DNA of 64,000 bases from Xanthomonas sontii (GCF_040529055.1 NZ_CP132342.1:4772001-4836000); one strand, 5' to 3'. Positions 1 through 11,351 are shown, counted from the stretch's first letter. Made by a program: numbers and translations. The notes: generated from the sequence alone by a model not told the origin.

Positions 1-18
1 TCCGCCCCCGTTCGCAGC

Positions 19-597
19 ATGCTGCTCGCCGAAGCCCCCATTCCGGATCGCGCCGCGCTGTTCGACTGCATGCGCGGCCTGTGCGATCACCGGCTGCATG
101 CCCTGACCTGGATGGAATCGCTGGGCGATGCCCCCGACCTGCTGTACGCACGCTGCTGCTGCGACGCGGCGCCAGCACTGCATGGACTGCTGCGCGCACG
201 CCTGCCGGCGCTGCGGCGGACGCTGCGGCGCTACCGGCGCATCCGCAGCGGCGTATCCGATCCGCACCGGGCAGCGTCCTGCGTGGTGATGACCCGCGTC
301 CCGACCCGCAATGCAGCGCAGGCGCAAAGCCGCGCCGATGCCGCCTTCGCCGCCCTGCAGGATGGCGCACATGCGCTGCGCGGCCTGATCGCCGCGCACC
401 TGTACCTGTCGGACGACGGCCGCACCCTGCTCGAATGCACCGAGTGGCACAGTGCGGAGGCACAGCGGCGTGCCCTGCAGCGCGAACCCGAGCGCCTGCC
501 GCTGGCCGCCGATCGTGCCGCCAGCGTCCATCGTTTCCGGCCACGCACCCTGGTCCTGCCATGCGACGGCACGACCCCGGTCCACCTCCACGCCTGA
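19..597 (+). CDS. ABM-like (dimeric alpha-beta barrel) protein, start uncertain
   Basis: A 192-residue protein. The C-terminal half (about residues 88-165) reads like an antibiotic-biosynthesis-monooxygenase domain: a beta strand with VVMTRVPTR, a helix with a run of Ala, then strands around AAHLYLSDDGRTLLECTEW. The N-terminal half is Arg/Cys/Ala rich and I do not recognise it. The frame stays open to the left window edge, so the true start may lie outside. ABM domains occur in monooxygenases, haem-degrading enzymes and proteins of unknown role, so no substrate can be proposed. It is followed by about 215 bp without a gene before moaB. The family call is moderate to weak. Confidence 0.5.
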   Translation: MLLAEAPIPDRAALFDCMRGLCDHRLHALTWMESLGDAPDLLYARCCCDAAPALHGLLRARLPALRRTLRRYRRIRSGVSDPHRAASCVVMTRVPTRNAAQAQSRADAAFAALQDGAHALRGLIAAHLYLSDDGRTLLECTEWHSAEAQRRALQREPERLPLAADRAASVHRFRPRTLVLPCDGTTPVHLHA

Positions 598-812
598 ATC
601 GGCGGGCGCGCGCCAGCAACGTGCGCGGATGCGGCTCCCCGCCCGGGCGGCGATCCGAGCGCGCGATCACCACGCCCAGGCGCACACTTCGGCGGCCCGA
701 AGCGCCCCCATTGCCGTCGTCCACGACAACGCGCCAACCCCGCCGTAGCCGCGGCTGAAGCGCCAACGCGCTCAGGCTGTACGCCGGCCGGGCGAGCCGC
801 TAGGCTGCCGGC

Positions 813-1331
813 ATGACCGCCAACGCCGACTTCATCGCCTTGAACCTGTGCGTGCTGACCGTCTCGGACACGCGCAGCCTCGACCAGGACAGCTCCGGCG
901 ACTACCTGGTCGCCGCTCTCGGCGGCGTCGGCCATCGCCTGCACGCACGGGAACTGCTGCCGGACGACCGTTACCGGATGCGCGCCACGGTCTCGGCCTG
1001 GATCGCCGATCCGCAGGTGGACGGCATCCTGGTCACCGGCGGCACCGGCTTCACCGGCCGCGATTCCACGCCCGAGGCGCTGCTGCCGCTGCTGGACAAG
1101 GAGATGCCGGGCTTCGGCGAACTGTTCCGCGCGATCAGCGTCGAGGAGATCGGCACCTCCTCGCTGCAGTCGCGCGCCTTCGCCGGCCTGGCCAACGCCA
1201 CCTTCCTGTTCTGCCTGCCCGGCTCCACCTCGGCCTGCCGCACGGCCTGGGAGCGGATCATCGCCGCGCAACTGGATGCTCGCACCCGCCCCTGCAATCT
1301 GGCCACGCTGCGCCCGCGGCTGAAGGAATGA
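813..1331 (+). CDS. moaB: Molybdenum cofactor biosynthesis protein MoaB
   Basis: A 172-residue MoaB/MogA-family protein. These proteins bind molybdopterin and act in adenylylation or metal insertion during molybdenum cofactor synthesis in the cytoplasm. The N-terminal strand [17 protein letters not shown] and the glycine-rich loop [16 protein letters not shown] (about residues 74-89) are the family hallmarks. The segment [15 protein letters not shown] matches the usual PGSxxA-x-W region near the C-terminus. Length is typical of bacterial MoaB. The ATG start is the first in frame. A small HTH gene begins 13 bp downstream and is itself coupled to ppk2, so the three may be cotranscribed. No other Moco gene lies in the window. 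Confidence 0.9.
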   Translation: MTANADFIALNLCVLTVSDTRSLDQDSSGDYLVAALGGVGHRLHARELLPDDRYRMRATVSAWIADPQVDGILVTGGTGFTGRDSTPEALLPLLDKEMPGFGELFRAISVEEIGTSSLQSRAFAGLANATFLFCLPGSTSACRTAWERIIAAQLDARTRPCNLATLRPRLKE

Positions 1332-1344
1332 CCTGGACTCCCGC

Positions 1345-1689
1345 ATGCCCCTGGACACCACGTTGCGCCTGCTGGCCAAGGCCAGCGGCATGAGCGCCGC
1401 GGATATCGCCGCGGCCATCCCGCGCGCCGGCGCGGCCACGGTCAAGGCCTGGATGGCGGGCGAAAAGCTGCCCGGGCGCGCCCAACTCACCGCGCTGGCA
1501 CGCACCTTCGGCGTCCCCGCCGGCGCCCTGCTCGGCGAACTGGCCAGCCAACTCGACCCGGCACGCACCCGCGGCGAACACGATCTGCTGCAGGCCTACC
1601 GCGCCCTCGACACCCGCCAGCAGGGCGCATTGCTGGAAGTGGCACGCAGCATGGCCGGTACCGGTACCCGCAAGCGGAGCAGCAAATGA
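1345..1689 (+). CDS. Small helix-turn-helix (XRE-like) regulator
   Basis: A 114-residue protein whose N-terminal two thirds looks like a Cro/C1-type helix-turn-helix. One helix is [17 protein letters not shown], the putative recognition helix runs through [19 protein letters not shown], and [17 protein letters not shown] closes the fold. The C-terminus ([23 protein letters not shown]) resembles the tail of XRE regulators. Its stop overlaps the ppk2 start as ATGA, so the two are probably translationally coupled, and it may regulate this operon. The target DNA cannot be deduced. The gene is short but has normal high-GC codon use. Confidence 0.7.
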   Translation: MPLDTTLRLLAKASGMSAADIAAAIPRAGAATVKAWMAGEKLPGRAQLTALARTFGVPAGALLGELASQLDPARTRGEHDLLQAYRALDTRQQGALLEVARSMAGTGTRKRSSK

Positions 1690-2474
1690 GCCACCTCAAG
1701 CGCAAGCAGTACAAGGCCCTGATGCAGCCGCTGCAACTGGAACTGACCGCGATGGCGCAGGCGGTGCAGCACAGCGGCGAGCGCGTGCTGGTGCTGTTCG
1801 AAGGCCGCGACACCGCCGGCAAGGGCGGCGCGATCCAGGCCATCGCCGAACATCTGAACCCGCGCCAGTGCCGCGTGGTCGCCCTGCCCAAGCCGACCGA
1901 CCGCGAAGCCACCCAGTGGTATTTCCAGCGCCACATCGCGCACCTGCCGGCCGCCGGCGAGATCGTGCTGATGGACCGCAGCTGGTACAACCGTGCCGGC
2001 GTGGAACGGGTCATGGGCTACTGCAGCGACGCCGAATACCACACCTTCCTGCGCCAGACCCCGCTGTTCGAGCAGTTGCTGGTGGACGATGGCATCCGCC
2101 TGTTCAAGTACTGGCTGTGCGTGGACCAGGCGCAGCAGGAAAAGCGCTTCGCCGAGCGCCTGCACGACCCGTTGAAGGGCTGGAAGCTGTCGCCGGTGGA
2201 CCTGAAGTCGCGCAGCCAGTACGCCGACTACACCCGCGCGCGCGAGGCGATGCTGGAAGCCACCCACCGCGACTATGCGCCATGGACCCTGGTCGACTTC
2301 AACGACCAGAAGCGCGGCCGCCTGACCCTGATCCGGCACCTGCTCGACCAACTGCCGGAAACCCGCCTGCACGAACCGGACCTGGATCTGCCGCCGCTGA
2401 AGCAGAAGCTGCACAAGGAAAAGTTTGGGCTGCTGCAGCCGATTCCGTCGTATGAGGCGGGGAGTGGGGATTAG
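1686..2474 (+). CDS. ppk2: Polyphosphate kinase 2 family protein
   Basis: A 262-residue cytoplasmic PPK2 enzyme, a family that transfers phosphate between polyphosphate and nucleotides. The P-loop is EGRDTAGKGGA (about residues 39-49). The second conserved motif is LMDRSWYNRAGVERVMG (about 95-111). The lid-type basic segment SPVDLKSRSQYADYTRAREAM follows in two parts around residues 174-195. Length fits the one-domain subclasses. The start overlaps the HTH gene by 4 bp. The last codons and the TAG stop (GSGD*) come from a GGGATTGGGGATT-type repeat that continues downstream, so the native C-terminus may have been trimmed or replaced. Whether it prefers ADP, GDP or AMP is not readable here. Confidence 0.92.
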   Translation: MSHLKRKQYKALMQPLQLELTAMAQAVQHSGERVLVLFEGRDTAGKGGAIQAIAEHLNPRQCRVVALPKPTDREATQWYFQRHIAHLPAAGEIVLMDRSWYNRAGVERVMGYCSDAEYHTFLRQTPLFEQLLVDDGIRLFKYWLCVDQAQQEKRFAERLHDPLKGWKLSPVDLKSRSQYADYTRAREAMLEATHRDYAPWTLVDFNDQKRGRLTLIRHLLDQLPETRLHEPDLDLPPLKQKLHKEKFGLLQPIPSYEAGSGD

Positions 2475-2905
2475 GGATTGGGGATTGGTTGAAGCCTGCG
2501 GCGCGCAGTCGTCGCTTTGCGACCGCGCGTCGCCGGGCGCGCCACTCACAGCCATTCCGGAACAGCGCGTCGCGGTTGAAGCCGCCTCTACGGTCGTTTC
2601 GGCTCGCGCACCACTAAAGAGGCGGCTGTCCCCGCAGGAGCGGCCTTAGCCGCGACGAGCGAAGCCATCCCATCCTCTGGTCGCGCAAGGCGTCGGGACT
2701 GAAGTCCCTCCCACAAGGAAGACTTTTCGCTTCCAACACATCGGAGGGAGGGGATGCAGGCTCACCCGTAGCGCGACCACGAGTCAGCTATGCAGGTCGC
2801 GGCTGAAGCCACTCCTACGGCACCGAAGCGGCACAGCGGCCCGCGGCGCTCAGACGGCGAAAACATGCGCACGCAAGGACGCGCGCATCCCCAATCCCCA
2901 ATCCC
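2466..2905. repeat. Mosaic intergenic element bounded by inverted GGGATT repeats
   Basis: The gap between ppk2 and the TlpA-like gene is almost entirely repeat. It starts with GGGGATTAGGGATTGGGG on the plus strand and ends at about 2887-2905 with the inverse, CCCCAATCCCCAATCCC. Inside are several REP-type half units, including CGCGGTTGAAGCCGCC near 2573-2588, GGAGCGGCCTTAGCCGCG near 2639-2655, CGTCGGGACTGAAGTCCC at 2691-2708 and CGCGGCTGAAGCCACTCC near 2801-2816. No open frame here is convincing. Similar bracketed elements lie at 49918-50000 and 52469-52706. Confidence 0.75.
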
Positions 2906-2939
2906 GGCGGCGGCCGCGGTCACCTAGGCCACCGCCCCC

Positions 2940-3583
2940 TCACCCAGCCGCCTTTCCCTTCCCCTTGCCCTGCCCGGGCGCCGGGCCACCGGCGGCGGCG
3001 ATCGCGGTTTCGATGTCGTGGGCGGTGACCGGCCCCAGGAATTGCTTGGCGAGCTTGCCGTCGGGCGCGATCAGGTAGGTCATCGGCAGGCCGCGCGGGG
3101 TGGCGAAGTCGGCCGGCGGCGCATAGGTGTCGACGATGACGATCGGATAGGCGACCGGGTGCTGCTTCAGGAACGCCTGCATCTCCGCCGGCTCGATGTC
3201 CTCGTAGGCCAGGCCCACCACCTCGATGTTGTCGCGCATCACGTGCAAGGCCGACAGTTCCGGCATCTCCTTCAGGCACGGCGCGCACCAGGTGGCCCAG
3301 AAGTTCACCACCACCCACTGCCCGCGATGCGCGGCCAGGTCGTACTCGCGGCCGTCCACCGCCTTCATCTTCAGGGTCGGCTCGGGGCGGGTCTCCTGCA
3401 CCACGGACGGCCCGGCCGCCGGCGCAGCGGGCGCCTCCGGCGCTGCCGGGGCGGGCGGCGCCTTGGGCGCGGTGGACGACGCGGTGGTCGCGGCGCCGTC
3501 GGCCGGCTTGGGCGTGGGCTGGCGGTCGCACCCGGCCAGCAAGGCGGCAGCGGCGAACAGCGGGAACAGCAGGCGCATGGCGG

Positions 3584-3587
<4 letters not shown>
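2940..3587 (-). CDS. TlpA-like thioredoxin-fold lipoprotein
   Basis: A 215-residue protein with a lipoprotein signal peptide (FAAAALLAGC, lipidated Cys at residue 20), a Pro/Ala-rich linker to about residue 62, then a TlpA/ResA thioredoxin domain. The active site is FWATWCAPC (Cys101 and Cys104), and the cis-Pro loop is RGLPMTYLI. Such proteins reduce disulfides in the periplasm, for example in cytochrome c maturation or during oxidative stress. The ATG overlaps the stop of the upstream YihY-like gene (ATGA), so translation is coupled. The C-terminus ends in a Gly/Lys repeat. No ccm genes are nearby, so the partner protein is unknown. Confidence 0.88.
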
Positions 3588-5884
<2,297 letters not shown>

Positions 5885-5963
5885 GCGGCCGTACCGCCGC
5901 GCCCGGTATCATGGACGGCCTGCGCGGCCACGGCCGCGCCCCGACATGCTTCTAGGAACGGCA

Positions 5964-6449
5964 ATGGAAGAACTCCTGATCGTCACCACCGGCGGCACGA
6001 TCGACAAGATCTACTTCGACGACAAGTCCGACTACCAGATCGGCGACCCGCAGATCGGCCAGATCCTCAAGGAACTGGGCGTGACCTTCCGCTTCACGGT
6101 GATCCCGATCATCCGCAAGGATTCGCTGCACATCACCGACGAAGACCGCGAGCTGATCCGCGCCACCATCGCCGCGCAGTCCGCGCGGCATGTGCTGATC
6201 ACCCACGGCACCGACTCGATGGTGCAGACCGGCAAGGTGCTGCAGGCGATCGAGGGCAAGACCATCGTGATGACCGGCGCGCTGAACCCGGCGCGCTTCC
6301 GCGGCTCCGACGCCGAGTTCAACATCGGCTGCGCGGTCGGCGCGGTGCAGTCGCTGCCGGCCGGCGTCTACATCGCCATGAACGGGCGCATCTGGGACCC
6401 GCAGAAGGTGCGCAAGAACGTGGCGGCGAACCGTTTCGAAGCGGCCTGA
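5964..6449 (+). CDS. Asparaginase N-domain-like protein (single domain)
   Basis: A 161-residue protein matching the N-terminal domain of type I/II asparaginases. It has the first catalytic threonine motif TTGGTIDK near the start and the second, LITHGTDSMVQTGK, near residue 80. The segment TGALNPARFRGSDAEFN is also typical. The smaller C-terminal domain, which contributes to the subunit interface and active site in full-length (~330 residue) enzymes, is absent, and the stop is clean. Stand-alone N-domain proteins occur in other proteobacteria, so this may be a distinct family and not a truncation. The ATG at 5964 is preceded by AGGAAC; an in-frame ATG at 5946 is possible. ybaK starts 9 bp downstream. 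Confidence 0.8.
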   Translation: MEELLIVTTGGTIDKIYFDDKSDYQIGDPQIGQILKELGVTFRFTVIPIIRKDSLHITDEDRELIRATIAAQSARHVLITHGTDSMVQTGKVLQAIEGKTIVMTGALNPARFRGSDAEFNIGCAVGAVQSLPAGVYIAMNGRIWDPQKVRKNVAANRFEAA

Positions 6450-6458
6450 GCGGCGACG

Positions 6459-6932
6459 ATGTCCAAGGCCACGCGCGCAACCAAGGCGCTGGATGCGGCC
6501 GGCGTCGTCTACCGGCTGCATCCCTACGACTACGAAGCCGAAGCCGGCGCCAAGGGCCTGCAGGCCGCACAGGCGCTGGGCCTGCCGCCGGAGCGGGTGC
6601 TGAAGAGTCTGATGGCCTGGGTCGACACGCGCGCGGTCTGCGTGGTGGTCCCGTCCGACCGCCGCGTGCAGTTGAAGAAACTGGCCGCCGCCGCGGGCGG
6701 CAAGGCGGCGCGGATGATGGAGGCCGCCGAGGCCGAGCGCCGCACCGGCTACAAGGTCGGCGGCATCAGTCCGCTGGGCCAGCAGCGGCCGGCGCCGGTG
6801 CTGATCGAGCAAACGGCACTGGGCGCAGGCAGCGTCTGGTTCAACGCCGGGCAGCGCGGCCTGCTGCTGGAAATGGAGGCCGCGCAGGTGCTCGACGCAC
6901 TGCAGGCACGTGCCTGCGACCTGTGCGAGTGA
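6459..6932 (+). CDS. ybaK: Cys-tRNA(Pro) deacylase YbaK/EbsC
   Basis: A 157-residue trans-editing protein of the YbaK/ProX family, which hydrolyses Cys mischarged onto tRNA-Pro in the cytoplasm. The conserved lysine lies in PERVLKSLMAWVD (Lys49). Other family segments are VVVPSDRRVQLKKLA and TGYKVGGISPLGQQRPAPV (about residues 95-113). Length matches the family (~155 residues). It sits 9 bp after the asparaginase-like gene, suggesting one transcript. It ends only 6 bp from the end of the convergent subtilase gene, so the two 3' ends are very close and no hairpin is visible in that gap. Confidence 0.93.
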   Translation: MSKATRATKALDAAGVVYRLHPYDYEAEAGAKGLQAAQALGLPPERVLKSLMAWVDTRAVCVVVPSDRRVQLKKLAAAAGGKAARMMEAAEAERRTGYKVGGISPLGQQRPAPVLIEQTALGAGSVWFNAGQRGLLLEMEAAQVLDALQARACDLCE

Positions 6933-6938
6933 GGCGCG

Positions 6939-8630
6939 TCAGTAACTCGCGGTCGCACTCACGCCCGCCACCGCGGTGACCGCCTTGATCCGCACGTAAT
7001 AGAGCCCGGCCGGCAAGGTCAGCGAGCAGCGCTCGGTGGTACCGGCGGCGACCGACCGGCAACCGTATGCGGTATCGGTCGGCAGGGCGCCCGCGCGCAG
7101 GTACAGATCGGCATTGCCGCTGCCACCGCTCAGGGCCAGCGTCAGCGCCGACGTGCCGGCGGGCACGGTGATCTGGTAGTACAGCGACGTCCCCGCCTTG
7201 AGCGACAGGTTTGCCATCGGCACGCCACGCACCAGCGTCTGCGCCTTCACTGTCGCCGCCACCGCCGCCCCCGCATTGACCAGCCCTGCACCGCAGCCGG
7301 CAGTGCACGCCACCGGCAGCGGGCTGGCGGTGGCCTTCAGCCGGGCCTCCAGTTCCGCCGGCGTCAGCGGATTCAGCGCTGCCGACAGCACCAGCGCGGC
7401 GACGCCGGCCACGTGCGGCGCCGCCATCGAGGTGCCGCTGTAGGACGCATACGCCGGCGCCCCCGGCCCCAGCGTGCCGGTATTGAGCGTGGACAGGATG
7501 CCCTGTCCGGGAGCGGCAATGTCCACGCCCGCCCCATAGTTGGAAAAACTGGCACGGGCGCCGGCGGAGGTGGTCGCGGCCACCGCGATCACGTTCGGAC
7601 AGTTGGCGGGCACGCTGCCGGCGACATTGCTGTTGCTGTTGCCCGCAGCGACGACGACGCTGGTCCCGCGCGCAACCGCACTCGCGATCGCCCCTGCCAT
7701 CGTCGGCGAACAGCTTCCGGCGGCACCCAGCGACAGGTTGATGACCTGCGCCGGCGTCGGGTTGGCGGGAACGCCCGCGATGGCGCCGCCGGACGCCCAG
7801 ACAATGGCGTCGGCGACATCGGAGAGATAACCACCGCATTTACCCAGCACACGCACCGGCAGGAGCTTCGCGTTGAAGGCGACGCCGGCGACACCGGCGG
7901 CATTATTGGTGACCGCGGCGATGGTGCCGGCCACATGCGTGCCGTGCCAACTCGAACTCGCCGCCGGCGTACCGGCACCGCAGGTATTGGCGGGATAGCC
8001 ATCGCCCGGATCGGCGGCGTCACGGTCGCGGCCGCCGCCATCGCCGGCCACCAGGGGATCGCTGATGAAGTCGTAGCCCGGCAACACGTTCGCCGCCAGA
8101 TCCGGATGTGCGGTGATGCCGGTATCGAGCACTGCGACCACCACGCCCTTGCCCGTCGCCAGATCCCAGGCCGGGCGCACATTGATCGTCGCCGTACCGG
8201 TTCCGAACGCCCATTGTTGGGACAGGCCAGGATCGCTCGGGACCAGCAGGGGGCGCAACAGCACATCGACCTCCACGCGAGCGACGGCCGGATCGGCGGC
8301 CAGGCGCCGCATCAGCGTCTCCGCCTCGACGCGATCCAGGCTGCGATCGGCGGCGATGACGTCGGCACCGGTCGCCAGGCGCCGCAACGATGCCAGGCCG
8401 AGGGCACGGCCGCGCCGGGCCGGCAACATGCGCGCGGCCTCCGCCAGCGGTGCCGCGCGCGAGGCCAGCGCAGGCGCGGCGCCATCGCGATAGGTGACGA
8501 TGAAACGCTGTGGATTCGGCGTCGTCGCCAGCGCCTGCAATCCGATCTCGCCGGCAGCGGCGGTGCCGGCGGCTGCCAGCAGCAAAAGGCACGCGGCGCT
8601 GCGCCGCCGAAGCACGCTGTACTTGAACAT
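6939..8630 (-). CDS. Secreted S8 subtilase with C-terminal PPC domain (copy 1)
   Basis: A 563-residue extracellular serine protease. It has a Sec signal peptide (about residues 1-26), an inhibitor-like propeptide to about residue 130, and an S8 catalytic domain. The triad is Asp169 (VAVLDTGITAHPDL), His229 (SSWHGTHVAGTIA) and Ser401 (GTSMAAPHVAG), with oxyanion Asn331 (AAGNSNSN). A pre-peptidase C-terminal (PPC) beta domain covers about residues 478-563. PPC domains are usually removed after type II secretion. It lies beside a closely similar paralogue on the same strand, which suggests tandem duplication. The intervening ~240 bp contains the paralogue's terminator, so the two are probably separate transcripts. 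Confidence 0.95.
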   Translation of the reverse strand: MFKYSVLRRRSAACLLLLAAAGTAAAGEIGLQALATTPNPQRFIVTYRDGAAPALASRAAPLAEAARMLPARRGRALGLASLRRLATGADVIAADRSLDRVEAETLMRRLAADPAVARVEVDVLLRPLLVPSDPGLSQQWAFGTGTATINVRPAWDLATGKGVVVAVLDTGITAHPDLAANVLPGYDFISDPLVAGDGGGRDRDAADPGDGYPANTCGAGTPAASSSWHGTHVAGTIAAVTNNAAGVAGVAFNAKLLPVRVLGKCGGYLSDVADAIVWASGGAIAGVPANPTPAQVINLSLGAAGSCSPTMAGAIASAVARGTSVVVAAGNSNSNVAGSVPANCPNVIAVAATTSAGARASFSNYGAGVDIAAPGQGILSTLNTGTLGPGAPAYASYSGTSMAAPHVAGVAALVLSAALNPLTPAELEARLKATASPLPVACTAGCGAGLVNAGAAVAATVKAQTLVRGVPMANLSLKAGTSLYYQITVPAGTSALTLALSGGSGNADLYLRAGALPTDTAYGCRSVAAGTTERCSLTLPAGLYYVRIKAVTAVAGVSATASY

Positions 8631-8875
8631 GAGACTCCCCCCGGGCTGTACACGTGGCGCAGTCGGCCGTCCACCGCGCAGGTTCGAACGTGGCGGTGCA
8701 GGCCGCGGCCACCGCGTACGCGACAGCCGCAGGACGGTCCTGCACCGCGGATAGCGGCAAGGCGCGGATCGGGTGGAGGGCGCAAGCGGCGCAATGTGCG
8801 GATCTGTGATCGGCGACGAGCCCGGCTGCGGAATGCATCAAGACGACCGGACCAGGGCGGCCGGACGCGGCACAA

Positions 8876-8905
8876 ACAAAAAAGCCCCGCGCCGAAGCGC
8901 GGGGC
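8876..8905 (-). terminator. Rho-independent terminator of subtilase copy 2
   Basis: Read on the minus strand, GCCCCGCGC, a four-base loop and GCGCGGGGC form a perfect 9-bp stem (8884-8892 with 8897-8905). It is followed by a run of Ts (8883 down to about 8878). It lies about 100 bp past the stop of the second subtilase gene, in the correct orientation. Confidence 0.93.
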
Positions 8906-9001
8906 GACCGAGAGTGGCGGCGGCGGCGTCCTGGCCGACCGCTGCGATCCGGCACCGGGAAGTGCGCGGCGGCCATGGCGCGGCCGCCGCGACGGAGTGC
9001 C

Positions 9002-10783
9002 TCAGTAGTCGGCCTTCAGGCTGACACCGGAGAACGTGCTGTACGCCTTCACCCGCACGTAGTAGGTGCCGGCCTGCGGGGAGTTGAAGGTGCAGCTCTC
9101 GTTGTTGCCGTTCTTGTACGGACGGCAGTCGTAGGCCGAGTCGGTCGGCGCGCTGCCGAAGCGCACGTACAGGTCGGCATCGCCGCTGCCGCCGGAGGTG
9201 GTGACCACCAGGCTGCTGGCGCCGGACGGCACCTTGACCGTGTAGTTCAGCGAGGAACCGCTGTTGGCGCTGAGGTTGGTGACCGCCACGCCATCCTGCA
9301 GTTCGTTGCTGCTGCCACCGCCACCGCCACCACCGCTGCTGCCGCCGTTCAACGCCGCGGTGACCGCCGCGTTGGCGTCGAGCAGGCCGGCGCCGCAACC
9401 CTGCGAGCAGGAGAAGCTGGCCGCGGTGTTCTTGATGGTGCTTTCCACCTGCGCCGGGGTCAGCGCGGTCGGCGCCACCGACTGCATCAGCGCGACCACG
9501 CCGGCCACGTGCGGGGTCGCCATCGAGGTGCCGTTGTACGAGGCGTAGCTCGGGTTGCCCGGGGTGGTGGTGCCGTCGTTGAGCGTGGACAGGATGTTCG
9601 AGCCCGGCGCGGAGATGTCGATGCCCGCGCCGTAGTTCGAGTAGCTGGCCTTGGCCCGCGACGAGGTGGTCGCCGCCACCGCGATCACGTTGTTGCAGTT
9701 GGCCGGCACCGAGCTGGACACGTTGGTCGAGCTGTTGCCCGCCGCCACCACCACCGTGGTGCCGCGGCTGACCGCGCCGTTGATGGCGTTCTGGTAGGTG
9801 CTCGAGCAGGTGCCGCTGCCGCCCAGCGACATGTTGATGACTTCGGCCGGGTTCTGGTTGGTCGGCACGCCGCTGACGGTGCCGCCGGAGGCCCAGGTGA
9901 TCGCATCGGCGATGTCGGAGGTGTAGCCGCCGCACTTGCCGAGCACGCGCACCGGCAGGATCTTGGCCTTGAACGCGGTGCCGGCCACGCCGGTGCCGTT
10001 GTTGGTGATCGCGGCGATGGTGCCGGCCACATGGGTGCCGTGCCAGCTGGAATTGGAGGCGGGCGAACCGGAGTAGCACTCGCCGGCAGCGGCCCAGTCG
10101 CCTTCGTCGGCCGGGTTGCTGTCGCGGCCGTTGCCGTCGCGCGCCGAATCCGCATCGCTGATGAAGTCGTAGCCCTGCAGGACGTTGGCGTTGAGGTCCG
10201 GGTGGCTGGTGATGCCGGTGTCGATCACCGCCACGACCACGCCGTCGCCGCTGGCCTTGTCCCAGGCCGAGCGCACGTTGATGCCGGCGTTGGTGGTGCC
10301 GAAGGCCCACTGGTCGCCCAGGCGCGGATCGTTCGGGGTCAGCGCGATGGTCATGCGCTGGTCGACCTCGACGTACTCGACGTTCGGGTCGGCGGCGATC
10401 TGCCGCATCAGCGTCTCGGCCTCGGCGCGGTCCAGCGGACGGCTGGCCTTGACCACTTCCGGACCCACCGCCAGGCGGCGCAGGCTGGTCAGGCCGAGCG
10501 CGCGGCCGTTCTTGGCCGGCAGCGCGGCGGCGGCCGACTGCAGCGTCGCGCGCAGCGCCGCCGAGGGCGCCGCAGCGGCGGCGGACGCGCTGGAGATGCT
10601 GACCGGCGCGGCATCGCGGGTCTTGACGATGAAGCGCTGTACGGTCGGTTCGGAAGACAGGCCGGAGAGGTTCACGTCACCGGCGAAGGCTGGGGTGGCC
10701 AACAGCAGGGAGGTGAGAGCGGACGCGCCCAGCACGACCAGCCACGGACGCTGGCGCGACCCACGATGCGACATTTCGGACAT
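9002..10783 (-). CDS. Secreted S8 subtilase with Gly-rich linker and PPC domain (copy 2)
   Basis: A 593-residue extracellular protease with the same plan as its neighbour: signal peptide (about residues 1-34, ending ATPAFA), propeptide to about 150, then the S8 domain. Catalytic residues are Asp188 (VAVIDTGITSHPDL), His248 (SSWHGTHVAGTIA) and Ser420 (GTSMATPHVAG). A Gly/Ser linker of about 12 residues (481-492) joins it to a PPC domain. The ATG at 10783 has a good AAAGGAAG ribosome-binding site; longer in-frame versions run into a non-coding-like leader. Such enzymes make up much of the secreted protease activity in plant-associated Xanthomonas. Cys pairs (for example CGGY and CSQGCGAG) are shared with copy 1. 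Confidence 0.95.
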   Translation of the reverse strand: MSEMSHRGSRQRPWLVVLGASALTSLLLATPAFAGDVNLSGLSSEPTVQRFIVKTRDAAPVSISSASAAAAAPSAALRATLQSAAAALPAKNGRALGLTSLRRLAVGPEVVKASRPLDRAEAETLMRQIAADPNVEYVEVDQRMTIALTPNDPRLGDQWAFGTTNAGINVRSAWDKASGDGVVVAVIDTGITSHPDLNANVLQGYDFISDADSARDGNGRDSNPADEGDWAAAGECYSGSPASNSSWHGTHVAGTIAAITNNGTGVAGTAFKAKILPVRVLGKCGGYTSDIADAITWASGGTVSGVPTNQNPAEVINMSLGGSGTCSSTYQNAINGAVSRGTTVVVAAGNSSTNVSSSVPANCNNVIAVAATTSSRAKASYSNYGAGIDISAPGSNILSTLNDGTTTPGNPSYASYNGTSMATPHVAGVVALMQSVAPTALTPAQVESTIKNTAASFSCSQGCGAGLLDANAAVTAALNGGSSGGGGGGGSSNELQDGVAVTNLSANSGSSLNYTVKVPSGASSLVVTTSGGSGDADLYVRFGSAPTDSAYDCRPYKNGNNESCTFNSPQAGTYYVRVKAYSTFSGVSLKADY

Positions 10784-11351
10784 TCGGACTTCCTTTCGGT
10801 TGAGTAGCCGCCTGATGGCGGTGTTCCGCGCCGCACCGGTCCGGCCGAAACCTGAACCTGGCGTGCGTTGCGAGCCCGGTCGGATGGCGTGTTGCCGACC
10901 ATTCATCGACGCTAGCTCAGTACAAGCGCGTATGGAGCAGGGCGTGACGGAAATCCGTTGTACAAAGCGAAGAAATGCAATGAACGTCGATGTCATAAAG
11001 AGAACTGCACCTCATTTTTGCTGCAGTGCAGCATGAAAAGACGCCAGACTCGGCAAATCAGGGGCAGATTTTTGGCTCCCGCGCGACACACGGGACAAGA
11101 AAAGGAGACAGTGGATACAGACGACAGAGGTCGCCTGCATGGCAGCGCCATACATCGGACGGACACGGAATGTCTGGGGAGCGGACTCCCGGGAAGGCGC
11201 GATGCGGAGGCGGGGCGGCGACACATCGCACGCCCCGGCGCACCAGCGCGGACGTCGCCGGCGATGGTCGACGCTGTCGGACCATGCGCCAAGTGGCATG
11301 AGGTCCATTCGCCAGGGCAGCCGACAGCCGCCCCAGCGTTGGGCGCTCGGC
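10784..11351. other. Gene-poor leader region between subtilase and ilvE
   Basis: This 568-bp stretch holds no convincing gene; the short frames lack coding-like composition. Local GC drops around 10915-11115, as expected for a promoter of the subtilase gene read leftwards, but I cannot fix -35 and -10 boxes. A 15-bp palindrome, TGCTGCAGTGCAGCA, sits at 11019-11033 and could be an operator. The rest, towards the ilvE stop, shows no structure I can name. Confidence 0.5.

Noticed and set aside
231..1568. Long minus-strand open frame (about 445 codons) opposite moaB
   Set aside because: It covers recognised genes on the plus strand, has Arg/Gly/Ala-rich composition typical of antisense frames in high-GC DNA, and no motif.
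11019..11033. 15-bp palindrome TGCTGCAGTGCAGCA as a strong operator
   Set aside because: Short, single copy and centred on a PstI-like site; could be chance in high-GC DNA.
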